Source: Streptomyces neyagawaensis
Lineage (GTDB): Bacteria > Actinomycetota > Actinomycetes > Streptomycetales > Streptomycetaceae
Assembly (NCBI RefSeq): GCF_023516595.1
Contig: NZ_JAMGBG010000043.1
Span: 62,001-126,000, forward strand
Direction of reading: 5' to 3'
Length of the DNA stretch: 64,000 bases
Part shown: one piece after another, positions 37,063 through 46,088 of the stretch
How the letters are laid out: every line of letters starts with the position of its first letter
Position numbering within the stretch: the first letter of the stretch is position 1
Position numbers and translations under genes: made by a program
Notes under the pieces: model-generated
Told to the model about the DNA's origin: nothing
Databases searched by the model: none
The model's input: the letters and a program-made list of their open reading frames with translations, nothing else

Positions 37063-38046
37063 TCAGTGCCCGTGCCCGGTGGACCTGTCGTGGGTTCCGT
37101 CCGCGTCGTTCGGCTCGTCCGGGGCAGCCGAAGCTGCCGGGCCTGCGGCGCGGACGGTGAACGCGGCGGTGCGGACCTTCCCCTCGTGCTTGAAGTCGAG
37201 GAAGAGGCGGTAGGTGCCGGCGCTGGGCGCGGTGGCCGTGAAGGAGATGCCGGGGCCGGGTTCGGTCTCGCCGTCGCCGGGCTCGCCGTTGGGGTGGACG
37301 TGCAGGTAGGCGAGGTCACCGGAGCGCAGGGCGACCAGGTGGCCGTAGGCGCCGAGGTAGGGCTGGAGGTCGGTGACGGGGCGGCCGTTCCGGGAGACGG
37401 TGAGCTTCAGCTCGCTCGCGGCGCCCGGACGGAGCCTGCCGTCCAGTTCGACCTCGTAGCCGTCGACCTCGGCGGTGGTGTCCGGCTTCGGGAGCCGCTG
37501 CGGTTCGTAGGCGCCGGAGGCGGCGAGGTCGGCCCCGAGTGTGAGGTTCTGGGCGCCCTTCCGTGCGGGGGTGAAGTCGGCGAAGACGCGGTAGCCGCCC
37601 GCCCTGGGCAGGTCGACGGGGGTGCTCCAGGTGCCGTCGGCCGCGCGGGTGGGGTGGAGGTGGCGGTAGGTGACCAGGTCGCGTGAGGCGACGATGAGGT
37701 GCAACTCCTTGTCGTGCTCGCGCTGGTACGCGGTGACGGCGCGGCCGTCGTCGTCGCGGATGACGAGGCGCAGGTCGGCGCGCTTCCCGGCGGTGACGGC
37801 CGTGGTGCGCAGGTCGAGGGTGTAGCCGCCCTCGGAGATCTGCAGGCCACCGGCCGGCGGCGACTCGTGCCGCCCGGTGCGGCCGCCGCCCTCGCCGGGC
37901 TCCGGTGAGGTCCGGCTGTGGCTGTCGTGGCGCGGGGGCGCGCTGTCCGCGACGACGGGCTCGACGCCCTTGCCCACCCCGTAGGCGGTGCCGAAGGTCG
38001 CGGCCAGCGCGGCGGCGAACGCGGTGATCCTCAGTCCGGTGTTCAT
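37063..38046 (-). CDS. secreted protein under a CsoR-type box, probable copper-related
   Basis: A 327-residue protein with an N-terminal membrane signal (TAFAAALAATFGTAYGVGKG). Mature portions are beta-rich, with repeated pairs such as ELHLIVASRDLVTYRHLHP and YLGAYGHLVALRSGDLAYLHVHP that place His residues at strand ends, and a His-rich tail (DGTHDRSTGHGH). The gene starts 42 bases from a perfect ATACCCCCTGGGGGTAT palindrome, the CsoR operator type, suggesting derepression when copper is high. The family is not recognised with certainty; proteins of this type occur beside copper ATPase genes in Streptomyces. A copper-binding or sensing role at the cell surface is an inference from the His pairs and operator. 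Confidence 0.7.
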   Translation of the reverse strand: MNTGLRITAFAAALAATFGTAYGVGKGVEPVVADSAPPRHDSHSRTSPEPGEGGGRTGRHESPPAGGLQISEGGYTLDLRTTAVTAGKRADLRLVIRDDDGRAVTAYQREHDKELHLIVASRDLVTYRHLHPTRAADGTWSTPVDLPRAGGYRVFADFTPARKGAQNLTLGADLAASGAYEPQRLPKPDTTAEVDGYEVELDGRLRPGAASELKLTVSRNGRPVTDLQPYLGAYGHLVALRSGDLAYLHVHPNGEPGDGETEPGPGISFTATAPSAGTYRLFLDFKHEGKVRTAAFTVRAAGPAASAAPDEPNDADGTHDRSTGHGH

Positions 38047-38088
38047 GGCCGTCTCCTCGGGATCCGGAAGGTCTCTACGCAGCCCACC

Positions 38089-38105
38089 ATACCCCCTGGG
38101 GGTAT
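38089..38105. promoter_or_regulatory. CsoR-type copper operator, perfect palindrome
   Basis: ATACCCCCTGGGGGTAT, a 17-base perfect palindrome around a central T/A, matches the CsoR consensus (TACCCC-N-GGGGTA type). It lies 43 bases upstream of the secreted protein start on the minus strand. CsoR binds such sites and releases them on binding Cu(I). Confidence 0.78.
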
Positions 38106-38135
38106 CGAGTCAAGTGCTGGAGCCGCTTGCGCGGA

Positions 38136-38152
38136 ATACCCTGTGGGGGTAT
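38136..38152. promoter_or_regulatory. second CsoR-type operator
   Basis: ATACCCTGTGGGGGTAT, with one half perfect and the other altered in two positions. It is 31 bases beyond the first box, between the secreted protein gene (minus) and the SDR gene (plus), and could affect either. Confidence 0.6.
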
Positions 38153-38234
38153 ACGAACGGCAGGGCTCCGCCCCCGTCCCACCGACCGAGAGCGGCACTT
38201 CTCAGCGGCCACCGCCAGGGCTTAGCGTCTCGGC

Positions 38235-38831
38235 ATGAAGATTCTTCTGATCGGTGCCACGGGAACGCTCGGCACGGCCGTGCACAAGACGCTGACCAGC
38301 CGCGGCCACGAGGTCCTCACCGTGGGACGGGGCGGCGGCGATCTGCGCTGCGACCTCACCGACCCCGCGCAGATCACCGACCTCTACGACCGGGCGTGCC
38401 GGTTGGACGCGGTGGTCAGCGCCGCTGGCGACGTGCCGTTCAAGCCGGTCACCGAACTGACGCCCGACGACCATCTCGCCGCGTTCCGGGGCAAGGTGCT
38501 CAGTCAGATCGAGCTGGTACGGCAGGGCATACCGCGCGTCGCCGAGCGCGGCTCCTTCACCCTGATCACCGGCGTACTGGCTCGCGAGCCCATCCCCACC
38601 GGCGCCGCGGCCTCCATGGCCAACGGCGCGGTGGAGGCGTTCGTCCGCGCCGCCGCCATCGAGATCGCCCCGCAGCGCATCAACGCGGTCAGCCCCACCG
38701 TCTTCACCGAGAGCCTCGCCGACTACGGCGACTACTTCCCCGGGATGCCCCCGGTAGACCTGGCCGACGTCGCGCAGGCATACGTCCGCTCCGTCGAGGG
38801 CGCCCAGACGGGGCAGGTGTACGCCCTCTAG
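38235..38831 (+). CDS. short-chain dehydrogenase/reductase
   Basis: A 198-residue SDR of the short single-domain type. The nucleotide-binding motif is LLIGATGTLGTAVHKTL (a GxxGxxG pattern). DAVVSAAGDVPFKPVTELT matches the NNAG position, and the usual YxxxK is replaced by a small-residue segment SMANGAVEAFVRAA, so the catalytic Tyr is not obvious. It may bind NAD(P) without strong reductase activity. It lies 82 bases past the second CsoR-type box on the plus strand, so copper control is possible but not certain. Confidence 0.78.
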   Translation: MKILLIGATGTLGTAVHKTLTSRGHEVLTVGRGGGDLRCDLTDPAQITDLYDRACRLDAVVSAAGDVPFKPVTELTPDDHLAAFRGKVLSQIELVRQGIPRVAERGSFTLITGVLAREPIPTGAAASMANGAVEAFVRAAAIEIAPQRINAVSPTVFTESLADYGDYFPGMPPVDLADVAQAYVRSVEGAQTGQVYAL

Positions 38832-38895
38832 TCCGGGGCGCGTTCCGCCCCCCGAACCCCACGAACCGGCGCCAAGGCCTGAGTTGGCGTCGGGG

Positions 38896-39465
38896 CTACG
38901 CGATCGGGGGGCTTCCCCACCGCAGGTTCCACCGGCCCGCCCGGCCGGTGCACTCGACCTCGGCCAGCGGAGGGACGTCGACCCGCCAGAAGGACTGGAC
39001 CGGCGCGGACAGCACGGACAGCGCCGCGGCGCGGATCACCGCCTGGTCGACCACGGCCAGCACGCGCCCGGCGTCGTCCGGCAACGCCTCCATCCAGGCG
39101 GCCACCCGACGACACAGGTCACCCACCGATTCACCGCCGTGCGGAGCCGCCTCCGGGTCCGTCATCCAGGCCGCCAAGGAGGCCGGGTCCTCGCCCGCCA
39201 CCTCTTCCGGGGTACGCCCCTGCCAGCGGCCCATGTCGAGGTCCCGCAGCGCCGGTTCGACGGTGACCTCGTCCCACCCCAGGGCCTGCGCGGTCTGCCG
39301 GCACCGGTGCGTGGGCGCGACGTACCGCGTGCCCGTCGCAGTGTCCACGGGCCGGGCCGCTGCGCGGGCCTGCCGCAGCGCCCGCTCGTCGAGTGCCGTG
39401 TCCCCGAAGCGCACTTCACGTCCCGCCGCAGCGGCGGCACACACCAGTGTGAGCCGGACAGTCAT
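38896..39465 (-). CDS. histidine phosphatase (phosphoglycerate mutase superfamily)
   Basis: A 189-residue protein of the histidine phosphatase superfamily. The usual N-terminal RHG catalytic motif is replaced by VCAAAAAG in LTLVCAAAAAGREVRFGD, so the phospho-histidine residue is missing, while the second part (RYVAPTHRCRQTAQALGW, DLDMGRWQGRTPEEVAGED, AVVDQAVIRAAAL) is conserved; the late catalytic His is also changed (VDQAV in place of SHG-like). It is therefore probably catalytically inactive or altered. The start ATG at 39465 follows GAAGGGA. It is divergent from a cobalamin riboswitch and the cobalt transporter genes, where homologous genes are often found; a role linked to CobC-type phosphatase is possible but not supported by its active site. 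Confidence 0.8.
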   Translation of the reverse strand: MTVRLTLVCAAAAAGREVRFGDTALDERALRQARAAARPVDTATGTRYVAPTHRCRQTAQALGWDEVTVEPALRDLDMGRWQGRTPEEVAGEDPASLAAWMTDPEAAPHGGESVGDLCRRVAAWMEALPDDAGRVLAVVDQAVIRAAALSVLSAPVQSFWRVDVPPLAEVECTGRAGRWNLRWGSPPIA

Positions 39466-39539
39466 ACGAGTCCCTTCGCCGAAGCCCACCGCGGTCGGCT
39501 CATCGTAGGTGGCGCACGCCATGTTGGCCGATCCTCGTC

Positions 39540-39670
39540 CTACCCCTACCATCGGACCGCAAGGACGACGGCGAGACGGAAGTCCGGTGCAAATCCGGCA
39601 CGGTCGCGCCACTGTGTGCCACCCCTCCACCCTGGAGGTGGTGGTGAGTCAGACCCCACGCCGTCGTCGA
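39540..39670 (+). ncRNA. cobalamin (B12) riboswitch upstream of cbtBA
   Basis: The B12-box core is plain: AGTCCGGTGCAAATCCGGCA followed by CGCGCCACTG (39581-39614), then a hairpin and GAGTCAGACC. The flanking GACGACGG (39564-39571) can pair with CCGTCGTC (39661-39668) to close the outer stem. The ribosome site of cbtB (GAGGAGG, 39704-39710) lies about 35 bases beyond, so cobalamin probably blocks translation or transcription of the cobalt transporter genes. Boundaries are approximate. Confidence 0.88.
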
Positions 39671-39717
39671 GTGCTCCACACGAACGCGGGACGCGTTGTT
39701 CCCGAGGAGGTCTCGCC

Positions 39718-39933
39718 ATGGCGCAGTCCACTGCCGCCCCCACCACCCAGCCCGTCGTCACCCCCCTGCCGTTGAAGGCGGTCGCCCCCTGGGCGGTCTT
39801 CTTCGGCGTCCTGATGCTGGTCCTGCTGTACTTCGTCGGCGCCGAGCAGGGCGTCACCTCCGTCGTCTCCGGTGAAGGCGTGCACGAGTGGGTGCACGAC
39901 GCCCGCCATCTGCTCGGTTTCCCCTGCCACTGA
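39718..39933 (+). CDS. cbtB: CbtB cobalt transporter subunit
   Basis: A 71-residue protein with one transmembrane helix (WAVFFGVLMLVLLYFVGAEQG). The C-terminus VHEWVHDARHLLGFPCH, with a His-x5-His pattern and final Cys-His, is the CbtB signature and is thought to bind Co(II). The ATG follows GAGGAGG. It lies directly after the cobalamin riboswitch, and CbtA follows 15 bases later; the two make a B12-regulated cobalt uptake system. Confidence 0.92.
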   Translation: MAQSTAAPTTQPVVTPLPLKAVAPWAVFFGVLMLVLLYFVGAEQGVTSVVSGEGVHEWVHDARHLLGFPCH

Positions 39934-39948
39934 GACGGACGGACACCG

Positions 39949-40692
39949 ATGAACTCCGCCCTGGTGCGCGCGCTGCTCGTGCGCGGCATGCTCGCCGGGC
40001 TGCTCGCAGCCGTCCCGGCTCTGCTCTTCGCCTACTTCGTCGGCGAGGGGCCGGTCGACGCGGCGATCGCCTTCGAATCCGCCAACTCCCACGAACACGG
40101 TGAAGAATTGGTCAGCCGGTCGGTGCAGTCCACCGCCGGTCTGGCCACCGGCATGCTGGTCTTCGGCGTCGCGGTCGGCGGGATCGCCGCACTCGCCTTC
40201 TGCTTCGCCCTGGGTCGTGTCGGCCGGTTCTCGGCCCGGGCCACGGCGGCGCTGACGGCGCTGGCCGCGTTCCTCCTCGTGTACCTCGTGCCGACACTGA
40301 AGTACCCGGCGAACCCGCCCGCGGTGGGGGACCCAGACACCCTCGCCCGGCGCACCGCGCTGTTCTTCCTGATGATCGCGCTCAGTGTGCTGCTGGGCAG
40401 CGCGGCGGTCATCCTCGGCCGCCGCGTGGCGCCCCTCTGGGGCAACTGGAACGCCTCCGTCACCGCCGGTCTGGCCTTCACGGCAGCCGTGGCGGTGGCG
40501 ATGGTGTTCCTGCCGTCCGGGGACAACATCCCGAAGGGGTTCCCCGCCGCGGACCTGTGGGAGTTCCGGCTCGCGTCGATCGGGATCCAGGCGGTGCTGT
40601 GGGCCGGATTCGGTCTGGCCTTCGGGTACTTGGCCGAACGCGTCCTCGCTCCGAGGCCGCTGACGCACCGGGTGCCCACACCGGTGGCCTGA
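39949..40692 (+). CDS. cbtA: CbtA cobalt transporter subunit
   Basis: A 247-residue membrane protein with about five or six helices. The N-terminal helix LVRGMLAGLLAAVPALLFAYF, the loop AIAFESANSHEHGEELVSRS (a His-rich loop that fits metal handling), and the ending PSGDNIPKGFPAADLWEFRLASIG are the standard CbtA pattern. It is 15 bases after cbtB in one transcript under the riboswitch. It is terminated by a strong hairpin shared with the convergent oxidase gene. Confidence 0.92.
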   Translation: MNSALVRALLVRGMLAGLLAAVPALLFAYFVGEGPVDAAIAFESANSHEHGEELVSRSVQSTAGLATGMLVFGVAVGGIAALAFCFALGRVGRFSARATAALTALAAFLLVYLVPTLKYPANPPAVGDPDTLARRTALFFLMIALSVLLGSAAVILGRRVAPLWGNWNASVTAGLAFTAAVAVAMVFLPSGDNIPKGFPAADLWEFRLASIGIQAVLWAGFGLAFGYLAERVLAPRPLTHRVPTPVA

Positions 40693-40703
40693 GCGGAACA
40701 CCG

Positions 40704-40743
40704 TGACCGGACCCGCCGGGGGCGCGCCCGGCGGGTCCGGTCA
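40704..40743. terminator. bidirectional terminator hairpin between cbtA and the multicopper oxidase gene
   Basis: TGACCGGACCCGCCGGG (40704-40720) and its exact complement (40727-40743) form a 17-base-pair perfect stem with a six-base loop GGCGCG. It lies between two convergent stops. There is no strong T-run, as is usual in very GC-rich genomes. Confidence 0.8.
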
Positions 40744-40756
40744 TGTTCGGCGGCGG

Positions 40757-42367
40757 TCAGCTCCGGTACGCGACCAGCGCCATCATGCCGACCTCTCCGT
40801 GGTACGCGTTGTGGCAGTGCAGCATCCACTGGCCGGGGTTGTCCGCGTCGAGGACGACGGACAGCTTCGTCTTCGGCAGCACGATCGCGGTGTCCTTGCG
40901 CGGGCCTCCGGTGCCCAACTGGTAGGTGTGGCCGTGCAGGTGCATGGGGTGCCACATCGTGGTCGTGTTGACGAAGTCCAGCCGGACCCGCTGCCCCTCC
41001 TCGATCGTCAGCGGATTCGCGGTCGGGTCGTCCATGTCGTACGGCTTGCCGTTGATGGCCCAGTCGTACCGCCGCATGCCGCCCGTCAGCTCGACCCGGT
41101 GCACCCGGTCCACCTTCCTGGACGGCAGACGGACGTCGTCGGCCGCCCGCAGCCGGGAGGCCGCGAGGAGCCTGCCGTTCAGCTCCTTCGGGCGGACGGT
41201 CGCCCCGGGTGCGCCGCCGGACCCGGTCCGTACCAGGGCCACACCGGTGGCGTCCTTGCCCTCGGCCAGCGCGACGAGCGGGAAGACACCGTCGCCGAGG
41301 GTGACCAGGACGTCGTACCGCTCCCCCATCCCGATCAGCAGGGCGTCGACCTCCTGATGCTCGACGGGGAAACCGTCGGTGTGGGTGATGGTCAGCCGGT
41401 GCCCGCCGAGCGCCACCCGGTACGCGGTGTCGCCCCCGGCGTTGATGACGCGCAGCCGGACCCGGGTGCCGGGCTTGCCCCGGTAGACGTCGGGGTCGGC
41501 CGGGACACGGCCGTTGACCAGGTGGTACGGGTACTTCACGTCGCCGGCGTCGCCGCCTAGCAACTCGCTCTCGGCGCCCATCAGCATGTGCTTCATCGAC
41601 ATGCCGCCGGTCGACGGCGACGCGGACGGGGAGCCCTCCCCCATGTCCATGCCTCCCATGTCGTGGCCCCCCATGTCGTGGCCCTTCTTGTTCCCGGAGC
41701 CGGAGTGGCCGCCCATGTCCATGCCTCCCATGCCGTTGCGCAGCTCGGCGAGGACCTCGTCGGGGGTGCCGGTGACGCCGTCGACCCAGTCGTCCAGGAC
41801 GACGACCCATTCGTCGTCGTACGACAGCGGTTCCCGGGGGTCCTCCACGATCAGCGGCGCGTACAGGGCGCGGTCGAGCTGGACGCCGACGTGGGGGTGG
41901 AAGAAGTACGTGCCGGGGGCGTCGGCGATGAAGCGGTAGGTGAAGTTGGCGCCCGCACGCACGGTCTGCTGGGTCACCGGGGGGACGCCGTCCATGTCGT
42001 TGCGCATGGCGATGCCGTGCCAGTGGATGGACGTGGTGGTCCTGTCGGGCAGCTGGTTGGAGAGTTCGGCCGCCAAGGTGTCGCCGGCGGACAGTCGGAC
42101 CTCTTGGCCGGGGGCCCGGCCGCCGAAGGCCCAGCTCTTGGCCAGGACCCCGCCGCCGAGGTCGAGCACGGCCGGCGCCGCGGTCAGGGTGACGTTCCGC
42201 GTCCTGCCGGTGCCCTTCCGCTTCTTCTCGGCCGCGGCGACCGCGGGGCCGGAGGGGTTGACCAGGGCGGGTGTCGTGTCGGTGCCGCTGCTGCAGGCGG
42301 CGAGCACGCCGGCGCCCGCGACGCCGAGCCCCGCGAGAAGGGCGGAGCGGCGGTTGATGCTGTTCAT
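40757..42367 (-). CDS. multicopper oxidase (CueO/laccase-like), Tat-exported
   Basis: A 536-residue oxidase with three cupredoxin domains. The N-terminus SINRRSALLAGLGVAG has a twin-arginine signal and a lipobox-like LAACSSG, so it may be an exported lipoprotein. Copper ligands: SIHWHGIAM and FFHPHVGVQL (type 2/3), HPMHLHGHTYQLG and the type 1 site MLHCHNAYHGEVGMM. A Met/His-rich loop (MGGMDMGGH, KKGHDMGGHDMGGMDMG) of about 40 residues lies near residue 235, like the Met-rich segment of CueO that holds extra Cu(I). The enzyme oxidises Cu(I) to less toxic Cu(II). It is preceded by the DUF6153 gene (94 bases), both minus and probably under the 43012 CsoR-type box. ATG 42367 was chosen from the signal peptide; a longer frame adds nine residues. 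Confidence 0.92.
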   Translation of the reverse strand: MNSINRRSALLAGLGVAGAGVLAACSSGTDTTPALVNPSGPAVAAAEKKRKGTGRTRNVTLTAAPAVLDLGGGVLAKSWAFGGRAPGQEVRLSAGDTLAAELSNQLPDRTTTSIHWHGIAMRNDMDGVPPVTQQTVRAGANFTYRFIADAPGTYFFHPHVGVQLDRALYAPLIVEDPREPLSYDDEWVVVLDDWVDGVTGTPDEVLAELRNGMGGMDMGGHSGSGNKKGHDMGGHDMGGMDMGEGSPSASPSTGGMSMKHMLMGAESELLGGDAGDVKYPYHLVNGRVPADPDVYRGKPGTRVRLRVINAGGDTAYRVALGGHRLTITHTDGFPVEHQEVDALLIGMGERYDVLVTLGDGVFPLVALAEGKDATGVALVRTGSGGAPGATVRPKELNGRLLAASRLRAADDVRLPSRKVDRVHRVELTGGMRRYDWAINGKPYDMDDPTANPLTIEEGQRVRLDFVNTTTMWHPMHLHGHTYQLGTGGPRKDTAIVLPKTKLSVVLDADNPGQWMLHCHNAYHGEVGMMALVAYRS

Positions 42368-42461
42368 GGGTGTCCTCGATCTCAAGGTGCGCACAGGGAA
42401 ACAGGCATGCGGGGACGGCTCCTCGGAGGGAAAGAGGACGCGAGGAAGCCGTGGGGCAGGC

Positions 42462-42965
42462 CTAGATGCGCAACCGGGAGAGAACGGACAGGTCCGGGGG
42501 CGCTCGGCCCACCGTCCCGGCGGCCTTCGCCCCGGAGGCGGCCGCTTCCTGCGCGGCGGGATCCTGGAACACCGGGGTGGGAGCGGGTGGTGCGAGCTTC
42601 ACGACTTCAAGGCTCGCGGCCGAGCAGTGCGGCATGTGCATTCCGTCGCACGCCGGCCCCTCGGCGCTGATCATCGCGGGCCCGGCGGCCGGCGCCCGCT
42701 CCGCGTCCTGCGCTGCGGCGCTTCCGTGCCCGTGCCCGGTCGTCGCCTGTGACGGCGCGGCACGGCCGCCCGACATCGCCATGCCCGGCACCATGCCCGG
42801 CGTCATGATGTGGGCGGCGGACGACGAGACCGGGCCGACGGCCACGGCGGCCGACTCGTGGTGGATCAGTACGGCGAGGGCCGCGAGCAGAGCGATGACG
42901 ACGCCACGCGCCCAGCGCACGACACCGTGCGAGGCACGGGTCGGCGGGGCCCAGACTCCCGTCAA
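42462..42965 (-). CDS. DUF6153-family small membrane protein
   Basis: A protein of about 167 residues with one transmembrane helix (VVIALLAALAVLIHHESAA) and a Met/His-rich middle (HIMTPGMVPGMAMSGGR, GHGHGSAAAQ, CDGMHMPHCSA). The ending GRAPPDLSVLSRLRI is the conserved tail of DUF6153 proteins. These occur beside copper-resistance genes in Streptomyces; the His, Met and Cys residues suggest extracellular copper binding. The start is uncertain: TTG at 42965 has GGGAAG at good spacing, TTG at 42971 is too close to it; no ATG is available. A CsoR-type box lies 47 bases upstream. Confidence 0.8.
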   Translation of the reverse strand: MTGVWAPPTRASHGVVRWARGVVIALLAALAVLIHHESAAVAVGPVSSSAAHIMTPGMVPGMAMSGGRAAPSQATTGHGHGSAAAQDAERAPAAGPAMISAEGPACDGMHMPHCSAASLEVVKLAPPAPTPVFQDPAAQEAAASGAKAAGTVGRAPPDLSVLSRLRI

Positions 42966-43011
42966 GTTCAACGCTTCCCTCGAAACTCCCGGCGAGACGA
43001 CACGCGCCAAT

Positions 43012-43028
43012 ATACCCGCAGGGGGTAA
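43012..43028. promoter_or_regulatory. CsoR-type operator upstream of the DUF6153-oxidase pair
   Basis: ATACCCGCAGGGGGTAA, a near-palindromic match to the CsoR consensus, 47 bases upstream of the DUF6153 start. It also lies 71 bases past the nuoN stop, so it does not serve that gene. Confidence 0.68.
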
Positions 43029-43098
43029 CCGACACCTCTCGGGGAACACCGGGGGTTCGGTCCGCGGGGGCGTGCGGGCGCACACGGCGCCTGGGCGA

Positions 43099-44570
43099 TC
43101 AGGGAGCCGGCGGGCCGCCCAGCACGTCCAGGACACTCCCGCCCAGCAGCCCGAGCACCACGGAGCCGGTGGCCGCCCCGTAGGCGATCACCGCGGCTGA
43201 TCTCGACATCGCGCCCGGGCCGCCCGCGGGGCCGGACGCGAGGAACGCCGGTGCGATCCAGCGCAGGTAGTAGAAGAGGGAGGCGACCGTGTTGACGGCC
43301 GCGACCACCGCGAGCCACGCGTAGCCGCCGTCGAAGGCCGCGCTGAAGGCCTCCAGTTTGCCGAGGAAGACGGCGGTCGGCGGTGTGCCCACCAGTCCCA
43401 GCAGACAGACGACGAGCGCGGCCAGCAGGGCTGGGCGCGTGCGGGCCAGTCCCCGGTAGTCGTCGACGGTGCGGGCACCGGGCAGAGCGCAGACGACGGC
43501 GAAGGCGCCGAGGTTGGTCAGCGCGTACCCGGCCAGGTAGTACAGCAGCGCCTCCTGGTCGAGGTCGGTGCGTCCGGCGACGGCGACGGGCAACAGGAGG
43601 TAGCCCACCTGACTGATCGTGGAGTACGCGAGAAGCCGTGTGACGTCCTGCTGGAAAAAGGCCGCCAGGTTGCCCAGTGTCATCGAGGCGACCGAGAGCA
43701 CCGCCACCAGCCCCGCCCACGGCAGGTCGGCGTCCGCGAGCGGTACGACGGCGAGGCGGTAGAACGCAACGAGGGCGCCGATCTTGGGGATGGTGGTCAG
43801 GAACGCGGCGACCGGCTCCGAGCTGCCCTGCACCGCGTCGGGCACCCAGAAGTGAGCGGGCACGGCTCCGGCTTTGAACAGGACACCGGTGAGCAGCGCG
43901 AGGGTGCCGGCCGCCACCAGCCCTGTCGGCGCCCCGGCGAGTTCGGTGCGCAGCACCGGGTAGGCCGTGGTCCGCCCGGCGGCGAGGAGGACGGTGATGC
44001 CGGTGAGCATCAGAACGCCGAGGAACGCCCCGAGAACGTAGAACTTCAGAGCCGCCTCGGTGCCCGGGCCGTCCTTGCGGAACCCGGCGAGCGCGTAGGC
44101 GGGCACGCTGGCCAGCAGGTAACCGGCGGCGAGGAGGAGCAGGTCCTGGGCTCCGGCCAGCGTCAGGGCCCCGACGGAGGAGAGCTGGAGCAGGACGTGG
44201 AACTCCGTCTCGCGCGGGTCCGCGTACAGGCGGGGCGCGGCGAGCGCGAGGACGAGCAGTGTGGCGCCGAGGATGACGATCCTGCTGGTGGCCGAGAGCG
44301 TGTCCAGGGCGAAGGCCCCGCCGAAGGCGGTCTCCACGGGGGTGGTCGCGGCGATCGCGGCGGCCACGAGCCCACCCGCGCAGGCCGCGCCCGCGAGGGC
44401 CCCGACCAGCCACTGCCGGCGGCGCGGCAGCCATGCCCCGAGCAGCAGACCGAGCACGGCCGAGGCCGCGAGCAGGACTTCGGGAAGGAGGTCCAGGGGG
44501 TTCTCGTTCATCCCGGTCATCTCGTTCATCGCGGTGAGCGCGCGTACCGCGTTCGACTCGGTCGTCCCGT

Positions 44571-44574
<4 letters not shown>
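43099..44574 (-). CDS. nuoN: NuoN-like proton-pumping subunit of a complex I-like system
   Basis: A 491-residue antiporter-type subunit with about 14 helices. The motif VLFKAGAVPAHFWVPDAVQGSSEPVAAFL (lysine preserved) and LGNLAAFFQQDVTRLLAYSTIS are typical of NuoN. At the position where NuoN normally has a conserved Glu (the E-x-x-S-x-P-x-Y motif) the sequence reads YLLASVPAYALAGF, so the Glu is replaced by Leu. This is a visible loss of a residue used in proton transfer in standard complex I. The ATG overlaps the stop of nuoM as ATGA. It is the last gene of the operon. Confidence 0.9.

Positions 44575-46084
<1,510 letters not shown>

Positions 46085-46088
<4 letters not shown>

Noticed and set aside
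38896..39465. Call of CobC for the histidine phosphatase-like gene
   Set aside because: The catalytic RHG histidine is missing, so an alpha-ribazole phosphatase assignment by neighbourhood alone is unsafe.
41588..42670. Long plus-strand frames over the multicopper oxidase gene
   Set aside because: They read antisense to an oxidase with all copper ligands; their His-rich look is the complement of Met-rich coding.
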